Source: Acidimicrobiaceae bacterium (GTDB taxonomy: Bacteria; Actinomycetota; Acidimicrobiia; Acidimicrobiales; Bog-793). Taken from it: a stretch of DNA of 38,124 nt. The stretch is taken from positions 1 to 38,124 of the forward strand of contig JAODBO010000122.1 of NCBI GenBank assembly GCA_025464005.1, written 5' to 3'. The notes beneath the pieces are model-generated. The model was not told the DNA's origin. It saw only the letters and a program-made list of their open reading frames with translations, and did not search any database. Position 1 is the stretch's first letter. Every line of letters starts with the position of its first letter. The position numbers and the translations under genes are program-made. This document shows positions 8,470 to 15,317 of this stretch, piece after piece.

Positions 8470-8498
8470 ACTTAGACTGAGACTGAGTCCCATTGCAA
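8470..8498 (-). promoter_or_regulatory. Predicted promoter of the zinc-uptake operon
   Basis: On the minus strand TTGCAA (8493-8498) and CTAAGT (8470-8475) are separated by 17 nt, and the start codon at 8462 begins 7 nt after the -10 box. That spacing fits a leaderless transcript. The spacer contains a repeated ACTGAG and a GACT/AGTC inverted pair (GACTGAGACTGAGTC, 8475-8489) that could be a repressor site. No clear 7-1-7 Zur palindrome is visible here. Confidence 0.4.
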
Positions 8499-8527
8499 GT
8501 TCTTCCCTCTCGGGCGCACTCCACTGA

Positions 8528-8557
8528 TTGCATAAACAGATCTGCATGTGTTTATAT
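8528..8557 (+). promoter_or_regulatory. Predicted promoter with embedded SmtB-type operator
   Basis: TTGCAT (8528-8533) and TTTATA/TTATAT (8551-8557) are spaced 17-18 nt apart as -35 and -10 boxes. A perfect inverted repeat, ATAAACA (8532-8538) and TGTTTAT (8549-8555) with a 10-nt spacer, fills the space between them. ArsR/SmtB repressors bind AT-rich imperfect 12-2-12-type palindromes over promoters, so this is the likely autoregulatory operator. The transcription start would fall at about 8564-8565, on the GTG start codon of the regulator. Confidence 0.55.
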
Positions 8558-8564
8558 GTGGAGA

Positions 8565-8855
8565 GTGTCCGCAACGAAGGCCTACGAGCCGGCCGGAGAG
8601 CTCCTGAAGGTGTTGTCGGCGCCGGCCCGCTTGGCGATCGTCGTCGAGCTCGCTGAGTGCCCGCGTTTCGTCCACGAGCTCGTCGAGCGTCTCGAGATGA
8701 GCCAACCGCTCGTCTCCCAGCACCTGCGCATCCTTCGAGACGCACGGCTCGTCGACGTCGAGCGGCGCGGTCGAGAGGCCGTCTACGCACTGGTCGACCA
8801 GCACGTGGCCCACATCGTCGCTGACGCCGTTCGTCACACCGAGGAAGAACCATGA
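8565..8855 (+). CDS. SmtB/ArsR-family zinc-sensing repressor
   Basis: This 96-residue winged-helix repressor has a recognition helix in MSQPLVSQHLRIL (45-57). The C-terminal helix carries D78-x-H80 and, 11 residues after H80, H91 followed by E94. This is exactly the D-x-H-x10-H-x2-E alpha-5 zinc site of cyanobacterial SmtB and related sensors, so zinc binding at the dimer interface should release it from DNA. There is no alpha-3 CxC site. GTG 8565 is preferred because a predicted leaderless transcript begins there; ATG 8556 (three residues longer) lies inside the -10 box. It heads the operon with His-rich and Zur genes. Mycobacterial smtB and zur are likewise adjacent and co-transcribed. Confidence 0.92.
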   Translation: MSATKAYEPAGELLKVLSAPARLAIVVELAECPRFVHELVERLEMSQPLVSQHLRILRDARLVDVERRGREAVYALVDQHVAHIVADAVRHTEEEP

Positions 8856-8868
8856 CAGAGGAGGAGCG

Positions 8869-9168
8869 ATGACGGAATCCGAGCACACCGAGCACGGCGA
8901 CGGCCACGCCCATACACACGGTCCGGCCTGCGGCCATGCCAGCGTCGAACACGAGGGCCACCGCGACTACATCCACGAGGGCCATGCCCATTTCTCGCAC
9001 GGCGACCACTACGACGAGCACGCCCTCGAGCACGTCACCCACTCGGGCCACGACCACGCCCACGCCGATGGTTGCGGTCACGAGGCAGTCCAGCACGGCG
9101 ACCACGTCGACTTCGTCCACGAGGGTCACCGACACGCCGAGCACGGCGACCACTACGACGAGCACTAG
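8869..9168 (+). CDS. Histidine-rich tandem-repeat protein, possible zinc buffer
   Basis: This 99-residue soluble protein has 28 histidines and only two cysteines. Two 31-residue units, C21-H51 and C69-H99, are identical at 20 of 31 positions. The shared pattern is CGHx4Hx2HxDx2HEGHxHx2HGDHYDEH. HGDGHAHTHG-like linkers precede each unit. There is no signal peptide, so it should act in the cytoplasm. A strong GAGGAGGAG ribosome site lies just before the ATG, 13 nt after the sensor gene. Similar small His-rich proteins occur in actinobacterial genomes, sometimes labelled as zinc transporter components, but I know of no demonstrated function. Zinc storage, buffering or delivery is inferred from composition and operon context. 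Confidence 0.85.
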   Translation: MTESEHTEHGDGHAHTHGPACGHASVEHEGHRDYIHEGHAHFSHGDHYDEHALEHVTHSGHDHAHADGCGHEAVQHGDHVDFVHEGHRHAEHGDHYDEH

Positions 9169-9184
9169 GACCGACGGGACGGGC

Positions 9185-9643
9185 ATGGCCAACACAGAAG
9201 CTCACGGGTTGCTCGACGACTTGCACGACCTCGTCGAGACGCGGCTGCGTCGGGTCGACCAGCGCTACACGGCCGGTAGGCGAGCGATCATCGACTTGAT
9301 CGTCACCGCGGGCAATCCCGTGAGCATCGCCGACATCGCGACGAGGCTGCCCGATCTGCCGCGCAGCTCGGCATATCGCAACCTGGTGGACCTGGAGTCC
9401 GCCGGGCTCGTGCGTCGGATCGTCGGCCATGACGAGTTCGCCCGCTTTGAGCTCGCGGAGGACTTGACCGAGCACCACCATCATCTGCTCTGCGTCGCCT
9501 GCGGGAAGGTCATCGACATCACCCTCGCCGCCGGCCTGGAGCGCAACGTCAGCGAGGCGATCGAGGAGATCGCCAGTGTCGAGGGCTTTCGGCCGCACGG
9601 GCATCGTCTCGACGTCCTCGGCGTCTGTGGCGCCTGCGCATGA
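9185..9643 (+). CDS. zur: Fur-family regulator, probably zinc uptake regulator Zur
   Basis: This 152-residue Fur-family protein has an N-terminal winged helix (about 15-85; SIADIATRLPDLPRSSAYRN) and a C-terminal metal/dimerisation domain. The structural zinc site is C103-V-A-C106 plus C148-G-A-C151; regulatory-site candidates are the HHHH run (97-100), E96 and H138/H140. Zur assignment rests on its position between two His-rich genes and next to a zinc uptake operon; Fur or Mur specificity cannot be read from residues alone. With zinc, Zur normally represses uptake genes. Being downstream of a zinc-released SmtB-type repressor, it should be made when zinc is plentiful, as reported for the mycobacterial smtB-zur operon. 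Confidence 0.9.
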   Translation: MANTEAHGLLDDLHDLVETRLRRVDQRYTAGRRAIIDLIVTAGNPVSIADIATRLPDLPRSSAYRNLVDLESAGLVRRIVGHDEFARFELAEDLTEHHHHLLCVACGKVIDITLAAGLERNVSEAIEEIASVEGFRPHGHRLDVLGVCGACA

Positions 9644-9731
9644 GCCCGAGATGCTCCCCGCCGAGGCGCGCACCGGCGGCTCACTTCGCCGAAGTATTCG
9701 GTCCCGACAATGGAAGAGGAGCACGCGCCCT

Positions 9732-9971
9732 ATGACGACTACCCATGCGGTCCACGACCGACACGCCCACGCTCACGGCGAAGGGTGCGGCCACCTCGCG
9801 ATCGCGCACGGTGAGCACATGGACTACCTACACGACGGACACAGCCACCACGCCCACGGCGAGCATTGGGACGAGTGCCCAAGCGAGACCCAGCACGACG
9901 CACTTGAAGGGAATATCTTCCTCCAGTGCACGGATCTCGGGGTCGAGTCCGTGCGCCACGACGACTATTGA
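9732..9971 (+). CDS. Second histidine-rich protein of the zinc island
   Basis: This 79-residue protein has 16 histidines. Residues 19-48 form a single copy of the unit found twice in the upstream protein: CGHLAIAHGEHMDYLHDGHS followed by HHAHGEHWDE, with a cysteine (C49) where the others have the last histidine. The N-terminus adds a HAHAHGEG linker, and a non-His tail of about 30 residues with one more cysteine follows. There is no signal peptide. It lies 88 nt after zur; GAGGAG is present but about 10 nt from the ATG. Short inverted pieces (CTTCGCCGAAG) in the gap might carry its own promoter. Its role is probably the same as that of the first His-rich protein. Confidence 0.8.
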   Translation: MTTTHAVHDRHAHAHGEGCGHLAIAHGEHMDYLHDGHSHHAHGEHWDECPSETQHDALEGNIFLQCTDLGVESVRHDDY

Positions 9972-9993
9972 CCTCGACTGGCCGACCCGTCGC

Positions 9994-10626
9994 TCAAGAG
10001 CCCGGGCGCTGGCGCCCGGCTGGCGCGGGACGACGAGCGAGCAGATCGTGCAGGACGAGGACGAACGACTTCTCCGCGGCGACCGCTGATCGTCCGAGGT
10101 CCGTCCTGAGGTAGTCCCACGACTCCCAGGTCGTCGCGGTGTCAAGCGCGTCGAGGAGCACTCGCCCCGCGGCCGCGTGCTGGGAGATCTCGGGCTTGAA
10201 CGAACGGGCGATGTGCTCACGGCGCAAGAGACGGAAGGCCCGCAGACCCGACTCGGTGGCCGGGGAGATGTGCTCGTCGAGGATCGTCGCCCGGCGTATG
10301 GGCGTCACGCCGTCGAGGACCTTGCGAAGCTGGCGCGCGAGCGCACGGATCCGCGTGTCGAGGTCCGACGCGGCGTCGATCGGTTGCAAGGCGTGCGACT
10401 GGCGCTCGAGCTGCAGCTCGAGCGCCTGCCGGCGGAGCTCCTCGACGTCCTCGAAGTGGTGGTAGACGGTGCGGAGCGCCACACCGGCGCGCTCGGCGAC
10501 GGCGAACGCCGTTGGGCGGAGGTTGCCTTCCTCGACGAGCACGAGGAATGCCTCGAGCACCTGGAGGCGAGTGCGCACACCGCGAGCGCGGCGCCCGTCG
10601 ATCTTCGCGGTGTCGTCTGTTCCCAT
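9994..10626 (-). CDS. TetR-family transcriptional regulator
   Basis: This 210-residue regulator has an N-terminal TetR helix-turn-helix (about 15-62): TAFAVAERAGVALRTVYHHF at 39-58. The remaining helical domain is unlike the conserved DNA-binding part and would bind an unknown ligand. The sequence after the HTH (DVEELRRQALELQLERQ) and the C-terminal AVAAEKSFVLVLHDLLARR are typical of small actinobacterial TetR proteins. The ATG at 10626 was chosen; a GTG at 10641 would add five residues, and neither has a clear ribosome site. It lies 22 nt from the converging His-rich gene and 155 nt from the DUF1003 gene, and its target is not evident. Confidence 0.85.
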   Translation of the reverse strand: MGTDDTAKIDGRRARGVRTRLQVLEAFLVLVEEGNLRPTAFAVAERAGVALRTVYHHFEDVEELRRQALELQLERQSHALQPIDAASDLDTRIRALARQLRKVLDGVTPIRRATILDEHISPATESGLRAFRLLRREHIARSFKPEISQHAAAGRVLLDALDTATTWESWDYLRTDLGRSAVAAEKSFVLVLHDLLARRPAPAGRQRPGS

Positions 10627-10781
10627 TCGAATCGTGTTCACGGATTCAGGGTATCGCTCGTCCCAGCGTAAGGCTCCACGGCAGCACGGTCCGTTTGGCG
10701 CGACGACATGCCAATAGGACACCGCTTCGTGGATGCTCGGACGCACATGGCCATCTACGACAGAGACTCGAGATCGCTCGC

Positions 10782-11303
10782 TCAGTTCCCGTCGACGGGC
10801 GTGACGACCGGGGCAAAGTGGCCCATGTCGGCTCCGATTTTCTTGCCGATATTGGACACGTGTAGGTGGATCTCTTCGAGGAGGTCCGTGTTCTTCTTCA
10901 TCGAAGCGATCAGCTGAGTATTCTCCGCGATCAGCGTCTTGATGTCGTCGGTATTGTTTGCAGTATGGACGGCGACCTCCGACGAGATCGCGTCGGCTCG
11001 CTTTGCGGCTATCAAGAGGGCTGCCGCTTGGACGCCGGCGAGCATCGAGAGAAAGAGATTCAGCAGGATGTACGGGTACGGATCGAATGCCCTGTGGTGC
11101 AGCACGTGCTCGAAGAGGAGCGTGTTTATGACGGCCCAGGCAATCATGATGGCGAAGAACGAGAACACGAAGGGCCACGAGCCCATCATATTGCGCATCC
11201 GATCGGCAGCTCGCTCCCCGAGTGAGAGCTGATCGCCGGTACGCACACCCGGGTGTTTATGCCAATGGGTCTGCCAGGCGCGCGTCGTCATTTCGACCAT
11301 CAT
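10782..11303 (-). CDS. DUF1003 family membrane protein
   Basis: This 173-residue protein has the DUF1003 pattern. After a cytoplasmic N-terminus, GERAADRMRNMMGSWPFVFS leads into two membrane helices (about 44-62 and 76-98) separated by an HHRAFDPYPYILLN loop. A long C-terminal helix follows (about 105-160; many Asn, Asp and Lys, KTLIAENTQLIASMKKNTDL) that may form a coiled coil. The family is widespread and has no established function. No signal peptide or catalytic residues are seen. The double ATG at 11303/11300 lacks an obvious ribosome site. The gap 10627-10781 to the downstream TetR gene holds nothing recognisable. Confidence 0.85.
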   Translation of the reverse strand: MMVEMTTRAWQTHWHKHPGVRTGDQLSLGERAADRMRNMMGSWPFVFSFFAIMIAWAVINTLLFEHVLHHRAFDPYPYILLNLFLSMLAGVQAAALLIAAKRADAISSEVAVHTANNTDDIKTLIAENTQLIASMKKNTDLLEEIHLHVSNIGKKIGADMGHFAPVVTPVDGN

Positions 11304-11368
11304 CGCGCACTATTGCTTGCGGCACGTCGATCCTAAAATGGACGCGAGCCGGGCGCCGCCGCCGAGTC

Positions 11369-11902
11369 CTAGGCAGTGCCGTCGAAGGCGATGTAGGTAC
11401 CCGTCACGACGGCGCTCGGCGAGCTGCCGGTGGCGGGATTCAAAAGGACCGCTGGAGCCGCGCAGAATGCGGCCAGCGACACGCTTGCGTGAATATGCGC
11501 GTTGCCGGTCGCCGAGAAGGGCACCGGGGCAGTCGTCGCCGCAAGCGCGCCATTGCAGTACAGCGACGCCGCGAGGTCGGGCACCGGGTTGGCTCCCGTT
11601 GTCGCGAGCACCAGGCCGGCAACTTCAACCTCCAGCTCCCCTCCCCGCCCGAGCCGGACATGCCCGGCGTCGAGGACCCAAGGCGCGCCGCCTGGCTTGA
11701 CCGCGAAGATGGCCGGATCACTCGGAACGCTCGGCGCCAACGACGAACGCAAGACGACGGAGTTCCCTCGCTCACCGTCGTGACCGGCCTTCGCCTGGTG
11801 ATTCGCAACGGTGGCGGCGGACCCCAGTCCCACCCCCGTTCCCATCGTCGCCGACAGCGCGGTGGCTACGACTACGGACGACACGAGCAGCGAACGTCGC
11901 AT
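11369..11902 (-). CDS. Secreted protein of unknown function
   Basis: This 177-residue protein starts at ATG 11902, six nt after a near-ideal GAGGAGG. The N-terminus MRRSLLVSSVVVATALSA is a typical Sec signal peptide, with cleavage likely near GLGSAA. The mature part is Ala/Val/Ser rich, with probable beta strands (ELEVEVAGLVLAT; NAHIHASVSLAAFC) and two cysteines about 27 residues apart that could form a disulfide. Related-looking secreted actinobacterial proteins are unassigned, and I recognise no domain. It stands alone, 66 nt downstream of the DUF1003 start on the same strand. Confidence 0.75.
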   Translation of the reverse strand: MRRSLLVSSVVVATALSATMGTGVGLGSAATVANHQAKAGHDGERGNSVVLRSSLAPSVPSDPAIFAVKPGGAPWVLDAGHVRLGRGGELEVEVAGLVLATTGANPVPDLAASLYCNGALAATTAPVPFSATGNAHIHASVSLAAFCAAPAVLLNPATGSSPSAVVTGTYIAFDGTA

Positions 11903-12030
11903 GGCTACCTCCTCACAAGGACGAAGCCAAGCGTAGATCTCCACTCCGCATTCGTCAGTACGTGCGCGAGATCCACACCTCGATCGGGCCTCGATCAGGA
12001 GCGGCGGCCCGCGGTCCTCTCGTACTCGGC

Positions 12031-12558
12031 TCAGCGCTCGTAGCGGCCGACGATCACACCACGGGCGATCGCGTGGCTGAAGAGGTTGAAGCCGAGGTAC
12101 GCCGGGGACGCGTCCCGGTCGAGACCGAGCGAGTCGACGTCGAGCGCGTGCACGGCGACGTAGTACCGGTGAGTGCCGTGGCCAGGGGGCGGCGCGGCGC
12201 CGATGAACCGGCGAAGACCGGCGTCGTTGCGCAAGGTGATCGCACCCTTCGGCAACGCCTCGTCGCTCTCGCCGCCCGCCCCCCGGGACAGGTCAGTCAC
12301 GTCTCTCGGGATGTCCGCGACCGCCCAGTGCCAGAAGCCGCTCTGGGTAGGGGCGTCGGGGTCGTACACGGTGACGGCGAAGCTTTTCGTCTCCTCGGGA
12401 AATCCGCTCCACGACAGCTGCGGGGAGACATCCTCACCTCCGGCGCCCATCATGCCGCTCACCTGGGCGTTCCCAAGACGCTCGCCGTCAGTGATGTCTT
12501 GGCTCGTCACCTGGAACGTCGGCAGCTCCGGTAGCGCGTCGAACGGGTTGTCGCTCAT
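12031..12558 (-). CDS. PEBP family protein (YbhB/YbcL type)
   Basis: This 175-residue phosphatidylethanolamine-binding-protein fold of the bacterial YbhB/YbcL class has the anion-pocket motifs: DPDAP (66-70), WHW (76-78) and [13 protein letters not shown] (128-140). There is no signal peptide, so it is cytoplasmic. The biological role of bacterial PEBPs is not settled; kinase modulation and small-molecule binding have been proposed. The ATG at 12558 was chosen because GAGGAGG lies 5-6 nt upstream and the N-terminus [15 protein letters not shown] fits the family; the longer frame would cross the ribosome site. Confidence 0.92.
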   Translation of the reverse strand: MSDNPFDALPELPTFQVTSQDITDGERLGNAQVSGMMGAGGEDVSPQLSWSGFPEETKSFAVTVYDPDAPTQSGFWHWAVADIPRDVTDLSRGAGGESDEALPKGAITLRNDAGLRRFIGAAPPPGHGTHRYYVAVHALDVDSLGLDRDASPAYLGFNLFSHAIARGVIVGRYER

Positions 12559-12796
12559 GGCAGCCTCCTCGAGGAACAGCGCGATTGCCCGGCCCACGCG
12601 GGCATGAGCACCGACGGAGCGGGTGCTCGTCCTCCGTTATACCCGGATCGAAGCGGCCGCGTCGTTCCCGGACGACCCCGCCGAGTGAGCGTCGTCGCCG
12701 ACGGGCGACGAGTCCCGGACGTTCTCGCGAGAGGGGTTTCGCCCCGGGGGCAGCGGGTAGATGCCCGGTGGCTCGGACTCACGGAAGAGGGGCACG

Positions 12797-13189
12797 GTGA
12801 GCATCACGATGACGGCGCACGAGGTGGGGATGATCGGGCCCGGCCCGATCATGGGTGTCGCACCAGTCGGAGACGGGGCGAGCGCCGTACAGCTGTTGAC
12901 CATCACGCTCGACGACTTCGAGACGGTATGCGTGCTCAAGCTGAGAGGCGTCCTGCGCGACACTTCGATCGCCGCCCTCGAGGCACAGATAGACCAGCTC
13001 GCTTGTACCCGTTGCGACAGTGTCGTCGTCGACTTGGACGAGTTGACTGCCATCGACACCGTCGGGATCAACGTCCTCACGGGACTGGGTCACTATGTTC
13101 GCGGCCTTGGCGGCCACCTGGAGCTGATCGGTGCTCGCGGACAGGTTGCCGAGGTGATCGAAGATGCGGCTCGCGAAACGAGCTGCTAG
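12797..13189 (+). CDS. STAS-domain (anti-sigma factor antagonist-like) protein
   Basis: This 130-residue protein has a STAS domain (about 34-125) after an N-terminal extension of about 30 residues rich in Gly and Pro. At the position phosphorylated in SpoIIAA and RsbV it reads AIDTVGINVL, so D87-T88 would replace the usual Asp-Ser; a threonine is possible in the family. Such proteins bind anti-sigma kinases and free a sigma factor. No kinase or sigma gene is adjacent, so the partner is elsewhere. GTG 12797, with GAGGGG 4-5 nt upstream, is preferred; ATG 12809 is the alternative. The 238-nt divergent gap to the PEBP gene contains a 7-bp inverted repeat (12606-12612/12622-12628) without a T run. 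Confidence 0.85.
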   Translation: MSITMTAHEVGMIGPGPIMGVAPVGDGASAVQLLTITLDDFETVCVLKLRGVLRDTSIAALEAQIDQLACTRCDSVVVDLDELTAIDTVGINVLTGLGHYVRGLGGHLELIGARGQVAEVIEDAARETSC

Positions 13190-13237
13190 GGCCCCCGTTA
13201 CGCTGGCACGAGCACATCAGACCCGACCGCTAGGGCA

Positions 13238-14278
13238 TCACTGCGTGCCTAGGACGACCCGAGCAGCCGTCCTCGCCGACTGCTGCAACGCGACCGCACT
13301 CGACACGAAGTGACGACTGATCTCGAGCGAGATCGCCGGGTGCTTGCCGTCCAACACACAGCGCTCCATCTCCTCGACTTCGCAGAGAAATGGATTTTGA
13401 GCCGGAACAACAACCTCGGCACGCTCTCCCGAAGCAGATGTGACCGCCACGACGCTGTCTTTGCCGAGTTCTGTCCGCGTCCTCATACCGGGCATCCACG
13501 GCTCCGGCACCTCGATCGTCCCCTGGTCGCCGATGACCCGCACCATCTGGTGGAACGGCGTGCAGAAGGACGACCAGATCTGGGCTACCAGGTCGCCGGG
13601 GAACTGCATCTGGCCGACAAACGATACGTCCACACCCGACGCGCCGTCGACCCTTGTCGCCATCACGGACATCGGAGGTCCATCTAAGAGGAACACGAGC
13701 ATGCTGTTCGGATATACACCGACGTCCCAGAACGATCCGCCATGTAGCCCTGAATTCAGTCGGACATTCCCCGGGTCGTCTTCGAGTGTGTAGCCAAACC
13801 ATGCTTGCGCGATTCTCGGAGTTCCGATATCTCCATTCGCTATCATTTTCTTCACTATGCCGGCCTGCGGATGGTGCAGCGACATGAACGCCTCTATCAC
13901 CACGAGATCGGACGCGGACGCCATAGTCCGGATATTGTCAAGCTCGCTGACCGAGGTGACCAATGGCTTCTCACATAAGACATGCTTGCCCTGGGACAAC
14001 GCTCTCATCACCCACTCGCCATGCAGCGCGTTGGGTAGCGGCACGTACACCACGTCGATATCCGGATCCTCGAGAAGCTCGTCATAGCTTCCATAGGCTC
14101 TAGCTATGGCGGCCTCGTCCGCGTACTTGCTCGCTCGCGACTGATCACGGCTTGCGATCGCGAGGAGACTGCTTCGCTCCGCGTGCCGGAGCGCGCCCAC
14201 GATCGCCCCCGTGATGCCGCCCGTCGTCAATATGCCCCAATTCAGCCCCGCACTCGCCGGGCTCACAGGGCGGCTCAC
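13238..14278 (-). CDS. Gfo/Idh/MocA family NAD(P)-dependent oxidoreductase (complete active site)
   Basis: This 346-residue protein has an N-terminal Rossmann fold (WGILTTGGITGAIVGAL, 14-30) and the conserved EKP (103-105), whose lysine is catalytic in the family. A C-terminal dimerisation/substrate domain contains GGSFWDVGVYP (180-190). D185 and Y189 fit the dihydrodiol/xylose dehydrogenase-like branch. Members oxidise or reduce sugars and cyclitols with NAD(P). It is the last gene of the sugar operon; its GTG start overlaps the TGA of the aldo/keto reductase gene (GTGA, 14275-14278). The substrate is unknown; a monosaccharide released by the GH42 enzyme is the obvious candidate. Confidence 0.93.
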   Translation of the reverse strand: MSRPVSPASAGLNWGILTTGGITGAIVGALRHAERSSLLAIASRDQSRASKYADEAAIARAYGSYDELLEDPDIDVVYVPLPNALHGEWVMRALSQGKHVLCEKPLVTSVSELDNIRTMASASDLVVIEAFMSLHHPQAGIVKKMIANGDIGTPRIAQAWFGYTLEDDPGNVRLNSGLHGGSFWDVGVYPNSMLVFLLDGPPMSVMATRVDGASGVDVSFVGQMQFPGDLVAQIWSSFCTPFHQMVRVIGDQGTIEVPEPWMPGMRTRTELGKDSVVAVTSASGERAEVVVPAQNPFLCEVEEMERCVLDGKHPAISLEISRHFVSSAVALQQSARTAARVVLGTQ

Positions 14279-15279
14279 GATGCCGCGCGCTCGGCGAGAG
14301 GCCGGCGTCGCAGCACAGACTCAGTGATCGCGGGCGGCTGCCAACCCGCATCGGCCGCGCTCACGTCTGCCCCCGGGGCGACGATTTCGTCGAGGCGATC
14401 AAGTGTCGCGTCGTCCAGCTCGAACGAAGCGCCATCGAACGTCTCGCGTAGCTCAGTCATGGTGCTCGGCCCGATGACAGCAGCGGTAACTGCTGGGTGT
14501 GCGACCGCAAATGCCATAGCGAGATGCGGAAGCGGCACTCCGAGCTCCTTGGCTAGCGCTATCAGCGCATTCACACGATCCACCTTCAACATGTTGTCGG
14601 CCGACGACGGGTCGACACGTGTCGATACGTCGCCGGAAAGCCAACCGTTCGCCAACGGGAACCACACGAAGACTCCAAGGCCGTACCGGTGGCACGCAGG
14701 AAGCACCGATCGCTCGATGCCTCGGACCAACAGTGAGTACGGCGGCTGTTCGCAGCGAAATCGGCCGAGACCTCTGCGCTCGGAGACCCACTGAGCCTCG
14801 ACGATGAGGTCCGCGGGAAAGGTCGAGGAACCGAACGCGCGAATCTTCCCCTGGTGCTGCAGGTCGGTAAGGGCCGCGAGGGTCTCCTCGATGTCCGTCG
14901 AAGGATCTGGGCGGTGCATCTGGTACAGGTCGATCCAATCGGTGCCGAGGCGCGTGAGACTCGCCTCGACCTCGTGCACGATCCAACGTCGGGAGTTACC
15001 CGAATGGTTGATCCCTTCGCCGATCTGCTTATTGGCCTTCGTCGCCAAGATGACGTCGTCTCGCCGGTCCTTCAAGGCTTTCCCGACGATGATCTCGGAC
15101 TCACCTTGGCTATAGACGTCAGCCGTATCGATGAAGTTGATGCCACTTCCCAGAGCCTCATGGACGATCCTGATGCACTCGTCGTGGTCTTGATTTCCCC
15201 AAGCACCAAACGCCATCGCCCCGAGGCAATACGTCGATACATTCATACCTGTTGCACCTAGGGTTCGGTAACGCATCAT
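14275..15279 (-). CDS. Aldo/keto reductase
   Basis: This 334-residue TIM-barrel oxidoreductase has the catalytic tetrad D51, Y56, K81 and H122, seen in FIDTADVYSQGE, VILATKA and LYQMHRPDP. The C-terminal AVIGPSTMTELRETF segment fits the NADPH 2'-phosphate site of this YajO/Tas-like branch. ATG 15279 was chosen because GGAG lies 5 nt upstream; the longer TTG-type start has none. It lies between another AKR gene (38 nt upstream) and a Gfo/Idh gene (overlapping downstream). It probably interconverts a sugar or keto-sugar in the same catabolic pathway; direction and substrate are unknown. Confidence 0.93.
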   Translation of the reverse strand: MMRYRTLGATGMNVSTYCLGAMAFGAWGNQDHDECIRIVHEALGSGINFIDTADVYSQGESEIIVGKALKDRRDDVILATKANKQIGEGINHSGNSRRWIVHEVEASLTRLGTDWIDLYQMHRPDPSTDIEETLAALTDLQHQGKIRAFGSSTFPADLIVEAQWVSERRGLGRFRCEQPPYSLLVRGIERSVLPACHRYGLGVFVWFPLANGWLSGDVSTRVDPSSADNMLKVDRVNALIALAKELGVPLPHLAMAFAVAHPAVTAAVIGPSTMTELRETFDGASFELDDATLDRLDEIVAPGADVSAADAGWQPPAITESVLRRRPLAERAAS

Positions 15280-15317
15280 CTCTTCTCCGTGTAGATGCCG
15301 CGACGATGATGACAATG

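Noticed and set aside
8293..9195. 300-residue minus-strand frame across the SmtB and His-rich genes
   Set aside because: Its Val-rich repeats are the complement of the His-rich coding repeat; no independent support.
12606..12628. Hairpin between PEBP and STAS genes as a terminator
   Set aside because: 7-bp stem, no T run and a divergent gap in which no terminator is needed.
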